Of a stretch of DNA of 64,000 nt, positions 25,474 through 35,003 are shown in pieces. Position numbers and translations under genes: made by a program. This DNA comes from Xanthobacteraceae bacterium (GTDB lineage Bacteria > Pseudomonadota > Alphaproteobacteria > Rhizobiales > Xanthobacteraceae): positions 1,488,001 through 1,552,000 of the forward strand of contig CP075369.1 of NCBI GenBank assembly GCA_019454205.1, in the 5' to 3' direction. Below the pieces are notes generated by a model. It was not told the DNA's origin, searched no databases, and worked only from the letters and a program-made list of their open reading frames with translations. The number at the start of each line of letters is the position of its first letter. Position 1 is the stretch's first letter.

Positions 25474-27906
25474 TTAGTGCGCGATGACGGAAGAAGAGTC
25501 GTCATCCTTGCCAGCGACCGGCTTGGCCGCAGCGGCTTCTGCCGCCTCGTCCCATTCGATCCGTTCCGGTTTGCGGACCAACGCCTGTGCGAGCACTTCG
25601 TCCATCCGCGACACTGGCACGATCTCGAGACCGCCTTTGATCTGATCCGAAATCTCGGTCAGATCCTTCGCGTTCTCCTCCGGGATCAGCACCTTCTTGA
25701 TGCCGCCGCGGTGCGCCGCAAGGAGCTTCTCCTTGAGGCCGCCGATCGGAAGCACCCGCCCGCGCAGCGTGATTTCGCCGGTCATCGCAACGTCGCGGCG
25801 AACCGGAATACCGGTCATCACCGAAACGATGGCCGTAACCATCGCGACACCCGCCGACGGGCCGTCCTTCGGGGTTGCGCCCTCGGGAACGTGGACGTGG
25901 ATGTCCCGCTTCTCGAACAGCGGCGGCTTGATGCCGAAGTCGATGGCGCGCGAACGGACATAAGACGCCGCCGCCGAGATCGACTCCTTCATCACGTCAC
26001 GCAGGTTGCCGGTGACCGTCATCTTGCCCTTGCCGGGCATCATCAGGCCTTCGATCGTGAGCAACTCGCCGCCGACTTCCGTCCAGGCGAGACCGGTCAC
26101 GACACCGGTCATGTCCTCTAGCTCGGCTTCGCCGTAGCGATATTTCGGCACGCCGAGATAGCCTTCGAGATTGTCCGCCGTGACCGAGACCTTTTCCTTG
26201 TTCTCGGTGATCAGCTCCTTCACGCCCTTGCGGATAACCGTCGCAAGCTCGCGCTCCAGCGAACGCACGCCCGCCTCGCGGGTGTAGCGGCGGATCACGG
26301 TGAGCAGCGCATCTTCGCTGATCGACCATTCCTCCGGCTTCAGGCCGTGCTTGGCGGTCACCTCGGGAATAAGGTGGCGGCGGGCGATCTCGACCTTCTC
26401 GTTCTCGGTGTAACCCGCGATGCGGATCACTTCCATACGATCGAGCAATGCCGGCGGGATGTTGAGCGTGTTCGCCGTGGTCACGAACATCACGTTCGAG
26501 AGGTCGTAATCGACCTCCAGATAGTGGTCCGCGAACGTCGAGTTCTGCTCGGGGTCGAGGACCTCAAGCAAAGCCGACGACGGATCGCCGCGGAAGTCCG
26601 CGCCCATCTTGTCGATCTCGTCGAGCAGGAACAGCGGATTCGACTTCTTCGCCTTCCGCATCGACTGGATGATCTTGCCGGGCATGGAGCCGATGTAAGT
26701 CCGGCGATGACCGCGGATTTCGGCTTCGTCACGCACGCCGCCGAGCGACACGCGCACGAACTCGCGGCCGGTCGCCTTCGCGATCGACTTGCCAAGCGAA
26801 GTCTTGCCGACGCCGGGGGCGCCGACGAGGCACAGGATCGGGCCGGACAGCTTGTTCGCGCGCTGCTGGACCGCGAGATACTCGACGATGCGTTCCTTGA
26901 CCTTGTCGAGGCCGTAGTGGTCGGCATCGAGAATGTCCTGCGCGAATTTGAGATCCTTCTTGATCTTGCTCTTGTTGTTCCAGGGGATCGACAACAGCCA
27001 GTCGAGATAGTTGCGCACGACGGTCGCTTCCGCGGACATCGGCGACATCTGGCGGAGCTTCTTCAGCTCATGCATCGCCTTGTCGCGCGCTTCCTTGGTG
27101 AGCTTGGTGCGCTTGATCTTGTCTTCGAGTTCCTGAAGTTCGTCCTTGCCGTCCTCGTCGCCGAGTTCCTTCTGGATCGCCTTCATCTGCTCGTTGAGAT
27201 AGTACTCGCGCTGCGTCTTCTCCATCTGGCGTTTGACGCGCGTGCGGATACGCTTCTCGACCTGCAAGACCGAGATTTCGCTTTCCATCAGCGCAAGCAC
27301 TTTTTCGAGGCGTGCGGCAACGCTCGTCAGTTCAAGCACCGCCTGCTTGTCGGCGATCTTGACCGCGAGGTGCGAAGCGACGGTATCGGCAAGCTTCGAG
27401 TGGTCGTCGATCTGCGAGACCACGCCGACTACTTCCGGCGACACCTTCTTGTTCAGCTTCACGTAGTTTTCGAATTCGTTGACGACCGAGCGTGCGAGCG
27501 CCTCGACCTCGACGTGCTCGCCGGTTTCGGCGGGAACCATCACGGCTTCCGCTTCGAAATATTCCGGGCGGTCGGTGTATTCCTTGATGTCCGCGCGCTC
27601 GACGCCTTCGACCAGCACCTTCACGGTGCCGTCGGGGAGCTTCAAAAGCTGGAGCACGCTCGCGAGCGTGCCAACCTTGAAGATGGCATCCGGCTTCGGC
27701 TCGTCATCGCTCGCATTCATCTGGGTCGCGAGCAGGATGTAGGCGTCGTTCTTCATCACCTCTTCGAGCGCGCGGATGGATTTCTCGCGGCCGACGAAGA
27801 GCGGCACGATCATGTGGGGAAACACCACGATGTCGCGCAGCGGAAGGACGGGATAGTTCTGGCTCTGACCCGGAACGAGAGGGGGACGCGGCTTCTGGGC
27901 GGTCAT
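25474..27906 (-). CDS. lon: ATP-dependent protease Lon
   Basis: An 810-residue AAA+ serine protease that degrades misfolded and regulatory proteins in the cytoplasm. In order: the N-terminal substrate-binding domain (about 18-215), coiled-coil region, AAA+ module with Walker A GAPGVGKTS, and the protease domain with catalytic S684 in KDGPSAG and the lysine in GGLKEK near 725. The C-terminal tail after about 785 is Ala/acidic and ends DDDSSSVIAH. It lies between clpX and hup, the usual order. Confidence 0.97.
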   Translation of the reverse strand: MTAQKPRPPLVPGQSQNYPVLPLRDIVVFPHMIVPLFVGREKSIRALEEVMKNDAYILLATQMNASDDEPKPDAIFKVGTLASVLQLLKLPDGTVKVLVEGVERADIKEYTDRPEYFEAEAVMVPAETGEHVEVEALARSVVNEFENYVKLNKKVSPEVVGVVSQIDDHSKLADTVASHLAVKIADKQAVLELTSVAARLEKVLALMESEISVLQVEKRIRTRVKRQMEKTQREYYLNEQMKAIQKELGDEDGKDELQELEDKIKRTKLTKEARDKAMHELKKLRQMSPMSAEATVVRNYLDWLLSIPWNNKSKIKKDLKFAQDILDADHYGLDKVKERIVEYLAVQQRANKLSGPILCLVGAPGVGKTSLGKSIAKATGREFVRVSLGGVRDEAEIRGHRRTYIGSMPGKIIQSMRKAKKSNPLFLLDEIDKMGADFRGDPSSALLEVLDPEQNSTFADHYLEVDYDLSNVMFVTTANTLNIPPALLDRMEVIRIAGYTENEKVEIARRHLIPEVTAKHGLKPEEWSISEDALLTVIRRYTREAGVRSLERELATVIRKGVKELITENKEKVSVTADNLEGYLGVPKYRYGEAELEDMTGVVTGLAWTEVGGELLTIEGLMMPGKGKMTVTGNLRDVMKESISAAASYVRSRAIDFGIKPPLFEKRDIHVHVPEGATPKDGPSAGVAMVTAIVSVMTGIPVRRDVAMTGEITLRGRVLPIGGLKEKLLAAHRGGIKKVLIPEENAKDLTEISDQIKGGLEIVPVSRMDEVLAQALVRKPERIEWDEAAEAAAAKPVAGKDDDSSSVIAH

Positions 27907-27998
27907 TACGGACCTTTCTTGGGTTCCGGGATGGGAATCTGCCCTCGGGTATCTACAGATGAATTACGGGCGATTCCTGCCGGAATCTTGTTCGGAGC

Positions 27999-28029
27999 AT
28001 ACTTGGCGATGCAGCATAGGGGTTTCAAG
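27999..28029 (-). promoter_or_regulatory. Possible heat-shock (RpoH-type) promoter of lon
   Basis: On the minus strand GCTTGAAACC contains the CTTGAA -35 core of RpoH promoters (28029-28024). A -10-like AAGTAT lies 19 bases on (28004-27999). The -10 is a poor match and the spacing is long. I report it because lon is a heat-shock gene in many bacteria. Confidence 0.25.
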
Positions 28030-28102
28030 CTCCCTGAAAAATGCATGTTTTGGGCCATTTTCCACGGATTTTCGGTCAATTTGGCTAACGCACCCGGATA
28101 GC

Positions 28103-28128
28103 AAAACGGGGCCTCGCGGCCCCGTTTT
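28103..28128 (-). terminator. Rho-independent terminator of clpX
   Basis: Perfect eleven-base stem AAAACGGGGCC / GGCCCCGTTTT with a four-base loop, 24 bases beyond the clpX stop. A- and T-tracts flank the GC core, so it could act in both directions. It separates clpX from lon. Confidence 0.88.
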
Positions 28129-28152
28129 CAATGGTTCCAGCCTGTATGGCCG

Positions 28153-29424
<1,272 letters not shown>

Positions 29425-29902
29425 TCGCTTCTCCGTTCTTGCGCCGGCCGGAACTTCTGTTCCTGCCGTACTTTACCCCAGCCTACCCTGATCCGGCCGG
29501 ATTGAATTCCCCTCGACCACCCTGCACTGCAACAGCGAAGCACGCTACCCGCGCCGGGATCAAGATTTCATTAAGCCTACCGCTCCGGACCTCTCCGAAT
29601 CGTCAGGCGACAATTCTACGACCGAAATTCTATCGAAAGTGCTATCGGAACCGCAGACTCTGGCGCCTATCACCATGCAAGGGCGGGACCGCCCGGGAAC
29701 CCGGCACCTGCTGCCAGAGCAGGCCCGATTGCGACGAACGGTCGCCCGGATGGGGTGAGACGTACCTGCCCGTCCTGTCTTGAAGGCGAATCGTCCCTCG
29801 CGGTGAAGTGAACCGCCGGGATGACCGACCCGGCTTACATGCGTTATCCTGCGGCACATTCAAGTGGCGGGGAACGCCACCGAGCAGACGCAGGGGAATA
29901 CG
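29425..29902. other. Intergenic region between clpX and the FHA gene, no gene seen
   Basis: About 480 bases separate the divergent starts of clpX and the FHA gene, so promoters for both should lie here. Open frames across it give Pro/Arg-rich peptides without recognisable features. Two small GC-rich inverted repeats (around 29682-29695, GGGCGGGACCGCCC, and around 29709-29724, CTGCTGCCAGAGCAG) are visible. I could not choose a convincing promoter. Confidence 0.45.
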
Positions 29903-30319
29903 ATGTCCGGGGACGAAGGCAGCCAGACCAGAATCAAGGGGCTTGGCGAGAACCGCGAGGCCGACCTCGACGATATCTCGACCCAGTTGCTGCGCGACAA
30001 GTCCAATCAGGTCATCGGCCGCCTCACCGTGATCGAGGGTCCGGGCACCGACAAATCCGTGAAGGTCTATTCCGGGACCAATCAGGTCGGCCGCGGCGAC
30101 GACCAGCGCGTGCAGCTCAATTTCGGCGATGACACCATCTCGCGGCATCAGCACGCCATCATCACCTACGACTCGAAACTGCTGGAAGCGCGTATCTATG
30201 ACGGCGGCAAGCCCGGCGGCCTATGGGTCAACGGCGCACGCGTAAGCGAAAGCCAGACCATCAAGTACGGCGACAACATCAAGCTCGGCGAGACGACATT
30301 CCGCTTCGAAGCGCCGTAA
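29903..30319 (+). CDS. Stand-alone FHA domain protein
   Basis: A 138-residue protein, mostly a single forkhead-associated domain (about 40-136) that binds phosphothreonine. The binding residues are present: G63-R64, S80-R81 with H84 (TISRHQHA) and N110-G111. The N-terminal 35 residues (with T9 and T27) are polar and could carry a phosphorylation site; that is inference. The ATG at 29903 follows CAGGGGAA. It converges on an antiporter gene that itself ends in an FHA domain. No Ser/Thr kinase gene is in the window. Confidence 0.9.
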   Translation: MSGDEGSQTRIKGLGENREADLDDISTQLLRDKSNQVIGRLTVIEGPGTDKSVKVYSGTNQVGRGDDQRVQLNFGDDTISRHQHAIITYDSKLLEARIYDGGKPGGLWVNGARVSESQTIKYGDNIKLGETTFRFEAP

Positions 30320-30342
30320 ACCAGACGCCTTCAATGAAAAAT

Positions 30343-30370
30343 GCCGCCCTTGGGGCGGCGTTTTTTTTTG
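30343..30370 (+). terminator. Rho-independent terminator of the FHA gene
   Basis: Stem GCCGCCC / GGGCGGC with a three-base loop, followed by G and nine to ten T residues, 23 bases after the FHA stop. It lies between the two convergent FHA-encoding genes. Confidence 0.92.
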
Positions 30371-30387
30371 CGTCCGTGAAGTACCGA

Positions 30388-32190
30388 CTAGGCGGCGTTC
30401 CGGAATTTGAAGTTCACACCATTCAGCGAGACGGTGTCGCCGTCATGAAGGATCGCTTTTTCCTTTTCCTCGCCGTTGATCGTAATCGGGTTCGGTTCGG
30501 AACGTGTTGCCGTCAGGTTGGTGATCTCATAGCTGCCGTCACCGAGTTTCTGAAGACGCGCGTGACCGCGCGAAACGCGCACATCGTTGACGCGAATGCC
30601 GTCTTCCTTGTGCCGCCCGATGACGATGTCCGGATTGGTGACGACCACCTTGCCAAGCGCGTGCTCGAACTCCAGCGCCGCGCCTTTGACCTTGGCACTT
30701 TCGGCAACCACCTTGCCCGCCTGCTCGTCCTTCGGCAGGTCCGGAACCGTCGGAACGCTGACCTCGACCTTCTCCTCTTCGCGCGTCTTGGTGGCGGCAT
30801 CGCCGAAATACCATTGCGCCAGCTTGGATAGCGGCGCTGTAATCGCAGTCGAGACGAGCGCGACCAGCACCAGCGCCGTGAAGGTGGCGGGGCCGAACAC
30901 ATCGCGGTTGTAGAGCAACGTCACGACGACGATTTCCATCAGCCCCTTGCACTGCATCAGCGTGCCCAGCGTGATGGAGAAAGCCATCGACTGGCCGGAC
31001 ATGTAAGCAGGAATGGAAATGCCGAGAAACTTGCCGGTGATGCAAACGACCATGGCAATGGAGAAGATCGTCCACATCGAAGTGTCGCCGAACGCGAAGC
31101 TGGTCTTCAGGCCGGTCGAGAGGAAGAAGAACGGCAGGAGCAGCAGGCTCACCGGAACGTCGAAACGGTCCTGCGCGAGGTGGCGCAGCTTTTCCGGGAT
31201 CATGAGGCCCACGAGAAACGCACCGAACACCGCATGCAGTCCGGTGAACTCGGTAATCGCGGAAGCAGCGAACAGCCCGATGATGACAGTAGACATCAAC
31301 AGGCGTTCGGGGGCGTTCTCCTTGAGCAACCGCTCAAGTAACGGCGTCAGCAGGAAGTAGATCGCTGCCGCCGCAACCACGCCGCCACCGATGGCCTTGC
31401 CGAAGTCCACGGCCGATTGCATCAGGTTACCGCTCGTGCCTGCTGCAATCGCCGCCGCGCTCGGCGCGAGCGGCAAGAGGATCGCGAGCGAACCCCACAG
31501 CAGCGCATCGTCCACGCCGCCCACGGCAAGCGCGACGGTGCCGATCGGTTTCTGGTTGAAGCCAAGCTCGCGCAGCACGATTACGAGGATCGGCAGCGCC
31601 GTGACGGCCATGCAGAGACCGAAAGCGATCGAATACAGCAGGTGCCCGTACGGCAGCAGCATGATCGACGGCCCGGTCGCGCGCGCCAGTCCCGCGAGAT
31701 ACCACGCCGCCCCCGCGCCAAGCACGAGCGGCAGAAACACGCCGGTAATGCCGATGCGCAACACCATTCCCGCGGAGCTGCTCAGCACCTGCTTGTCGGC
31801 CTCGCAACCGGCGAGAAACACGAACAGCACGACCGCGATCTGCGCGATGGTTTCGATCCCCGCGCGTAACGACAGCGCGGTGAGTTCGGGGCCGGTATAG
31901 GGAAGCGTCTTGCCGACTTCCTTCAGGACGTCGATGCCTTCCTTCAGGTATTTAGCGCCGAACAGCGTTTCATAGCCGGCCGGCCATAGCGCACCGAGGA
32001 TCGATGGTCCGAGTGCGATGCCGGCGAAAATCTGAATGATCGCGAGCGGAAAAAAGCGGCCAAGGCGGAAATAGCGCCACAACAGTAACGGAACGCCCAC
32101 CACCGCTAGGATTTGCAGGAGCAATACGAATTTGGGATCTGAAAAATGCGACACGTCGGCGCCCCCGGCGATCAATTTCGCGGCAGGCAT
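30388..32190 (-). CDS. CPA2-type cation:proton antiporter fused to a C-terminal FHA domain
   Basis: A 600-residue fusion. Residues about 20-460 form a Na+/K+:H+ exchanger domain of the KefB/CPA2 type, with about 12-13 membrane helices and the ion-binding double aspartate D227-D228 in GGVDDALLW. Residues about 515-598 are an FHA domain with G525-R526, S540-R541-H543 and N572-G573 where phosphothreonine binding needs them. The usual KefB regulatory domain (TrkA-N) is absent, so the FHA domain appears to take its place. The ATG at 32190 has no clear ribosome site and lies 17 bases beyond the clpP terminator hairpin. A GTG at 32154, preceded by GGGGGC, is a real alternative. Phospho-dependent control of ion exchange is an inference. 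Confidence 0.88.
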   Translation of the reverse strand: MPAAKLIAGGADVSHFSDPKFVLLLQILAVVGVPLLLWRYFRLGRFFPLAIIQIFAGIALGPSILGALWPAGYETLFGAKYLKEGIDVLKEVGKTLPYTGPELTALSLRAGIETIAQIAVVLFVFLAGCEADKQVLSSSAGMVLRIGITGVFLPLVLGAGAAWYLAGLARATGPSIMLLPYGHLLYSIAFGLCMAVTALPILVIVLRELGFNQKPIGTVALAVGGVDDALLWGSLAILLPLAPSAAAIAAGTSGNLMQSAVDFGKAIGGGVVAAAAIYFLLTPLLERLLKENAPERLLMSTVIIGLFAASAITEFTGLHAVFGAFLVGLMIPEKLRHLAQDRFDVPVSLLLLPFFFLSTGLKTSFAFGDTSMWTIFSIAMVVCITGKFLGISIPAYMSGQSMAFSITLGTLMQCKGLMEIVVVTLLYNRDVFGPATFTALVLVALVSTAITAPLSKLAQWYFGDAATKTREEEKVEVSVPTVPDLPKDEQAGKVVAESAKVKGAALEFEHALGKVVVTNPDIVIGRHKEDGIRVNDVRVSRGHARLQKLGDGSYEITNLTATRSEPNPITINGEEKEKAILHDGDTVSLNGVNFKFRNAA

Positions 32191-32201
32191 AAATGCTAAA
32201 T

Positions 32202-32233
32202 AGAAAAACCGGGGCCGCCAAGCGGCCCCGGTT
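32202..32233 (-). terminator. Rho-independent terminator of clpP
   Basis: Perfect twelve-base stem AACCGGGGCCGC / GCGGCCCCGGTT, three-base loop, followed on the minus strand by TTTTTCTATTT, 28 bases after the clpP stop. It cuts clpP off from the antiporter gene that begins immediately after it. Confidence 0.92.
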
Positions 32234-32260
32234 CACAAACCCGCGTTTTCGTTGAGGATT

Positions 32261-32896
32261 TTACGACGCTTTCGCGAGCGGCTCCTCGGTCGGACGCTTG
32301 TCGATCACCTTGTCGACGATGCCGAATTCCGCTGCCGCTTCCGAGGTCAGGAACTTGTCGCGCTCCAGCGCTTCCTCGATCACTTTCAGCGGCTGGCCGG
32401 TGTGCTTCACATAGATTTCATTCAGCCGCTTCTTCAGCGCGAGGATTTCCTGCGCGTGCAGCATGATGTCGGTGGCCTGCCCCTGGAAACCGCCGGAGGG
32501 CTGGTGGACCATGATGCGCGCGTTCGGCAACGCGAAGCGCTGGCCCTTTTCGCCGGCCGCAAGCAGCAGCGAACCCATCGACGCCGCCTGCCCCGTGCAA
32601 AGGGTCGAGACCGGCGGACGGATGAACTGCATCGTGTCGTAGATCGCCATGCCCGATGTCACCACGCCGCCCGGCGAGTTGATGTACATCGAGATTTCCT
32701 TCTTCGGATTTTCCGCTTCGAGGAACAGAAGCTGCGCGACGACCAGCGTCGACATGCCGTCCTCGATCGGGCCGGTAATGAAGATGATGCGCTCTTTCAG
32801 GAGACGCGAGAAAATGTCGTAGGCCCGTTCGCCGCGGTTGGTCTGTTCGACCACCATCGGCACGAGGTTCATGTAGGTTTCGATCGGGTCACGCAT
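32261..32896 (-). CDS. clpP: ATP-dependent Clp protease proteolytic subunit
   Basis: A 211-residue serine protease that assembles into a tetradecameric chamber and works with ClpX. The catalytic triad S106 (GQAASMG), H131 (MVHQPSGG) and D180 (LERDKFLT) is intact. I chose the ATG at 32896 (MRDPIETYMN), which follows GGAGACAAC. A GTG at 32911 would add five residues. It lies 65 bases downstream of tig. Confidence 0.97.
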   Translation of the reverse strand: MRDPIETYMNLVPMVVEQTNRGERAYDIFSRLLKERIIFITGPIEDGMSTLVVAQLLFLEAENPKKEISMYINSPGGVVTSGMAIYDTMQFIRPPVSTLCTGQAASMGSLLLAAGEKGQRFALPNARIMVHQPSGGFQGQATDIMLHAQEILALKKRLNEIYVKHTGQPLKVIEEALERDKFLTSEAAAEFGIVDKVIDKRPTEEPLAKAS

Positions 32897-32961
32897 TGTT
32901 GTCTCCGTCACATCCTGTTCGAATCGCGAAGCGATCTTAGCCGGGCGTGCGCAGCGAGGGG

Positions 32962-34362
32962 TTAATCGGCGTTAGCCTTCTTCGCGGCCTTCTTGGCCTT
33001 GCCGCTTTCTGCCTCATCCTCGTCGTCGTCCTGCTTGGTCAGTTCCTCGCGGGTAACCTTCTTGTCGGTCACGTCCACGAGTTCGAGCAGGAAATCGATC
33101 ACCTTGTTCTCGAACAACGGCGCGCGAAGGCCCTGCATGGCCTGCGGGTTGTTCCGGAAGTGATCCCAGATCTGCTGCTCCTGACCGGGGAACTGGCGGG
33201 CCTGTTCGACCAGCGCGCGCGTCAGCTCGTCCTCGCTGACCTGGATATTGTTCTTCTCGCCCAGTTCCGCAATGGCCAGGCCAACACGAACACGGCGGTC
33301 GGCAATGCGGCGGTATTCCTCGCGCGCTTCCTCTTCCGTGGTGCCTTCGTCGGCGAAGGTCTTGCCGGTGCGCTGGAGGTCATTCTCGACCGACTTCCAG
33401 ATCGTGCCGAATTCCTGATCGAGGATCGAAGCCGGCGCATTGAACTGCAACGCCTTGTCGAGTTCGTCGAGCAGCGCACGCTTCGCTTTCGCGCGCGAGA
33501 TCGAGCCGAAGTCGCGGCGGATGCGCTCGCGCACCTGCTCTTTCAGCTTGTCGAGGGACTCGGCGCCGAGTGATTTCGCGAACTCGTCGTTGATCTCCGG
33601 CAGCTTCGGCGCTTCGACCGCCTTCACCTTCACGGCGAACTCGGCATCCTTGCCCGCGAGATCGGGCGCGCCGTATTCGGCGGGGAATGTGACCTTCACG
33701 GTCCGCTCGTCACCCTTGGCGGCACCCTTGAGCTGCTCCTCGAAACCCGGAATGAACTGGCCGGAGCCGAGTACCAGCGGCACGTCTTCCGCGCTGCCGC
33801 CGTCGAAAGCGACACCGCCCACGGTGCCCTTGAAATCGATCATGACGCGGTCGCCGTCGGCGGCCGGGCCGTTCTTCTCGACGTAGGGCTTGTTGGCATC
33901 GGCGATCTGGCCGAGCGCCTCATCGAGATCCTTGTCGGTCACTTCCGCGACCGGGCGCGTGATCTTGATGCTCTTGAAATCCGGGAAGTCGATCTTGGGG
34001 AGGATTTCCATCGCGACCTTGAACGCGAGATCGCTCTTGCCTTCGACCAGTTGCTTCACTTCCGCTTCGCCTTCGGCGGCCAGCGTGATCTGCGGCTCGA
34101 CCGCGAGCTTGAAACCGCCTTCGGAAACGATCTTCTGGTTCGACTCGTTGACCGCCTGCTGGATCACCTCGCCCATGACGGACTTGCCGTAGACGCGCTT
34201 CAAGTGGGTCAGCGGCACCTTGCCGGGGCGGAAACCTGCGATGTTCACGCGATCCTTGATCTCGTTGAGCTTCGCGTTCACGCGCTGGTCGAGGTCGGCG
34301 GCGGAAACCACCACTTCGTATTCGCGCTTCAAACCTTCGGAGAGGGTTTCCTTGACTTGCAT
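32962..34362 (-). CDS. tig: Trigger factor (ribosome-associated chaperone)
   Basis: A 466-residue chaperone that meets nascent chains at the ribosome exit. The ribosome-binding signature GFRPGKVP is at 43-50. A FKBP-type peptidyl-prolyl isomerase domain follows (about 160-250), then the helical C-terminal chaperone arms, ending in an acidic/Lys-rich tail. It sits upstream of clpP as in many bacteria. The ATG at 34362 is preferred over a TTG three codons earlier. Confidence 0.96.
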   Translation of the reverse strand: MQVKETLSEGLKREYEVVVSAADLDQRVNAKLNEIKDRVNIAGFRPGKVPLTHLKRVYGKSVMGEVIQQAVNESNQKIVSEGGFKLAVEPQITLAAEGEAEVKQLVEGKSDLAFKVAMEILPKIDFPDFKSIKITRPVAEVTDKDLDEALGQIADANKPYVEKNGPAADGDRVMIDFKGTVGGVAFDGGSAEDVPLVLGSGQFIPGFEEQLKGAAKGDERTVKVTFPAEYGAPDLAGKDAEFAVKVKAVEAPKLPEINDEFAKSLGAESLDKLKEQVRERIRRDFGSISRAKAKRALLDELDKALQFNAPASILDQEFGTIWKSVENDLQRTGKTFADEGTTEEEAREEYRRIADRRVRVGLAIAELGEKNNIQVSEDELTRALVEQARQFPGQEQQIWDHFRNNPQAMQGLRAPLFENKVIDFLLELVDVTDKKVTREELTKQDDDEDEAESGKAKKAAKKANAD

Positions 34363-34408
34363 GGGTCTCAAAGCCTTCGTTTCTGATTGCCGCCGTGGCA
34401 GGAAAAAC

Positions 34409-34493
34409 TGGTGCGGGTGGAGGGATTTGAACCCCCACGCCTTGCGGCGCTGGAACCTAAATCCAGTGCGTCTGCCAGTTCCGCCACACCCGC
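34409..34493 (-). tRNA. tRNA-Leu (TAG)
   Basis: An 85-base tRNA with long variable arm and encoded CCA. The acceptor GCGGGTG pairs with CACCCGC, the anticodon stem CTGGA/TCCAG holds loop TTTAGGT (anticodon TAG), and the T-arm is GGGGGTTCAAATCCC. Confidence 0.97.
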
Positions 34494-34535
34494 GGGAAAA
34501 TGCTCGGGCGCTGCCAGCGCCTTATTGGCGGGGCG

Positions 34536-34563
34536 GATATAGCATGGCACTTGCCGGGTACAA
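34536..34563 (-). promoter_or_regulatory. Candidate promoter of tRNA-Leu
   Basis: On the minus strand, TTGTAC (34563-34558) and TATATC (34541-34536) are 16 bases apart. Transcription would start about 35 bases before the mature tRNA 5' end. The match is moderate. Confidence 0.35.
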
Positions 34564-34583
34564 GGAAGAAAGGCGCTACTCCG

Positions 34584-35003
34584 ATGCCGCATAAAGGCCC
34601 CGCCCTGACCGTCGATTGCGTGCTGTTCGACAGGGCCGGAAGGCTCCTGCTCATCCGCCGCAAAAACCCGCCCTTTCAGGGCCACTACGCGCTGCCCGGC
34701 GGCTTCGTTGACGTGGGCGAGACGGTCGAGGCCGCGGCACTCCGCGAACTGCGCGAGGAGACCGGCATGGAGGCCGAAATCGAGGCGCTGGTTGGCGTTT
34801 ATTCCGACCCCTCGCGTGATTCCCGCGGACATACGGTCAGCGTCGTATTCCTCGTCAAAGCGCTCACCGATAAGCCGGTTGCAGGCGACGACGCATCGGA
34901 AGCCGCCTTCGTCGCGGATTATGCGAACAAGGCCTTCGCCTTCGACCACGGCAAGGTCGTTCAGGACGCACTGAAACTCGTTCAGGCGCGGACGGCCCGC
35001 TGA
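34584..35003 (+). CDS. NUDIX hydrolase
   Basis: A 139-residue NUDIX protein with a complete Nudix box (GGFVDVGETVEAAALRELREE then TG, about 39-61) that binds Mg2+ for cleaving a nucleoside diphosphate linked to another group. The RRKNPPFQGHYALPGG lead-in resembles ADP-ribose pyrophosphatase-like members, but the substrate is not certain. The ATG at 34584 follows GAAAGGCG. Its 3' end overlaps the convergent nnr gene by 22 bases. Confidence 0.9.
   Translation: MPHKGPALTVDCVLFDRAGRLLLIRRKNPPFQGHYALPGGFVDVGETVEAAALRELREETGMEAEIEALVGVYSDPSRDSRGHTVSVVFLVKALTDKPVAGDDASEAAFVADYANKAFAFDHGKVVQDALKLVQARTAR

Noticed and set aside
29560..30154. Minus-strand frames of 99-170 codons opposite the FHA gene and its upstream region
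   Set aside because: They overlap a well-supported FHA domain on the other strand and show no motif or ribosome-binding site.
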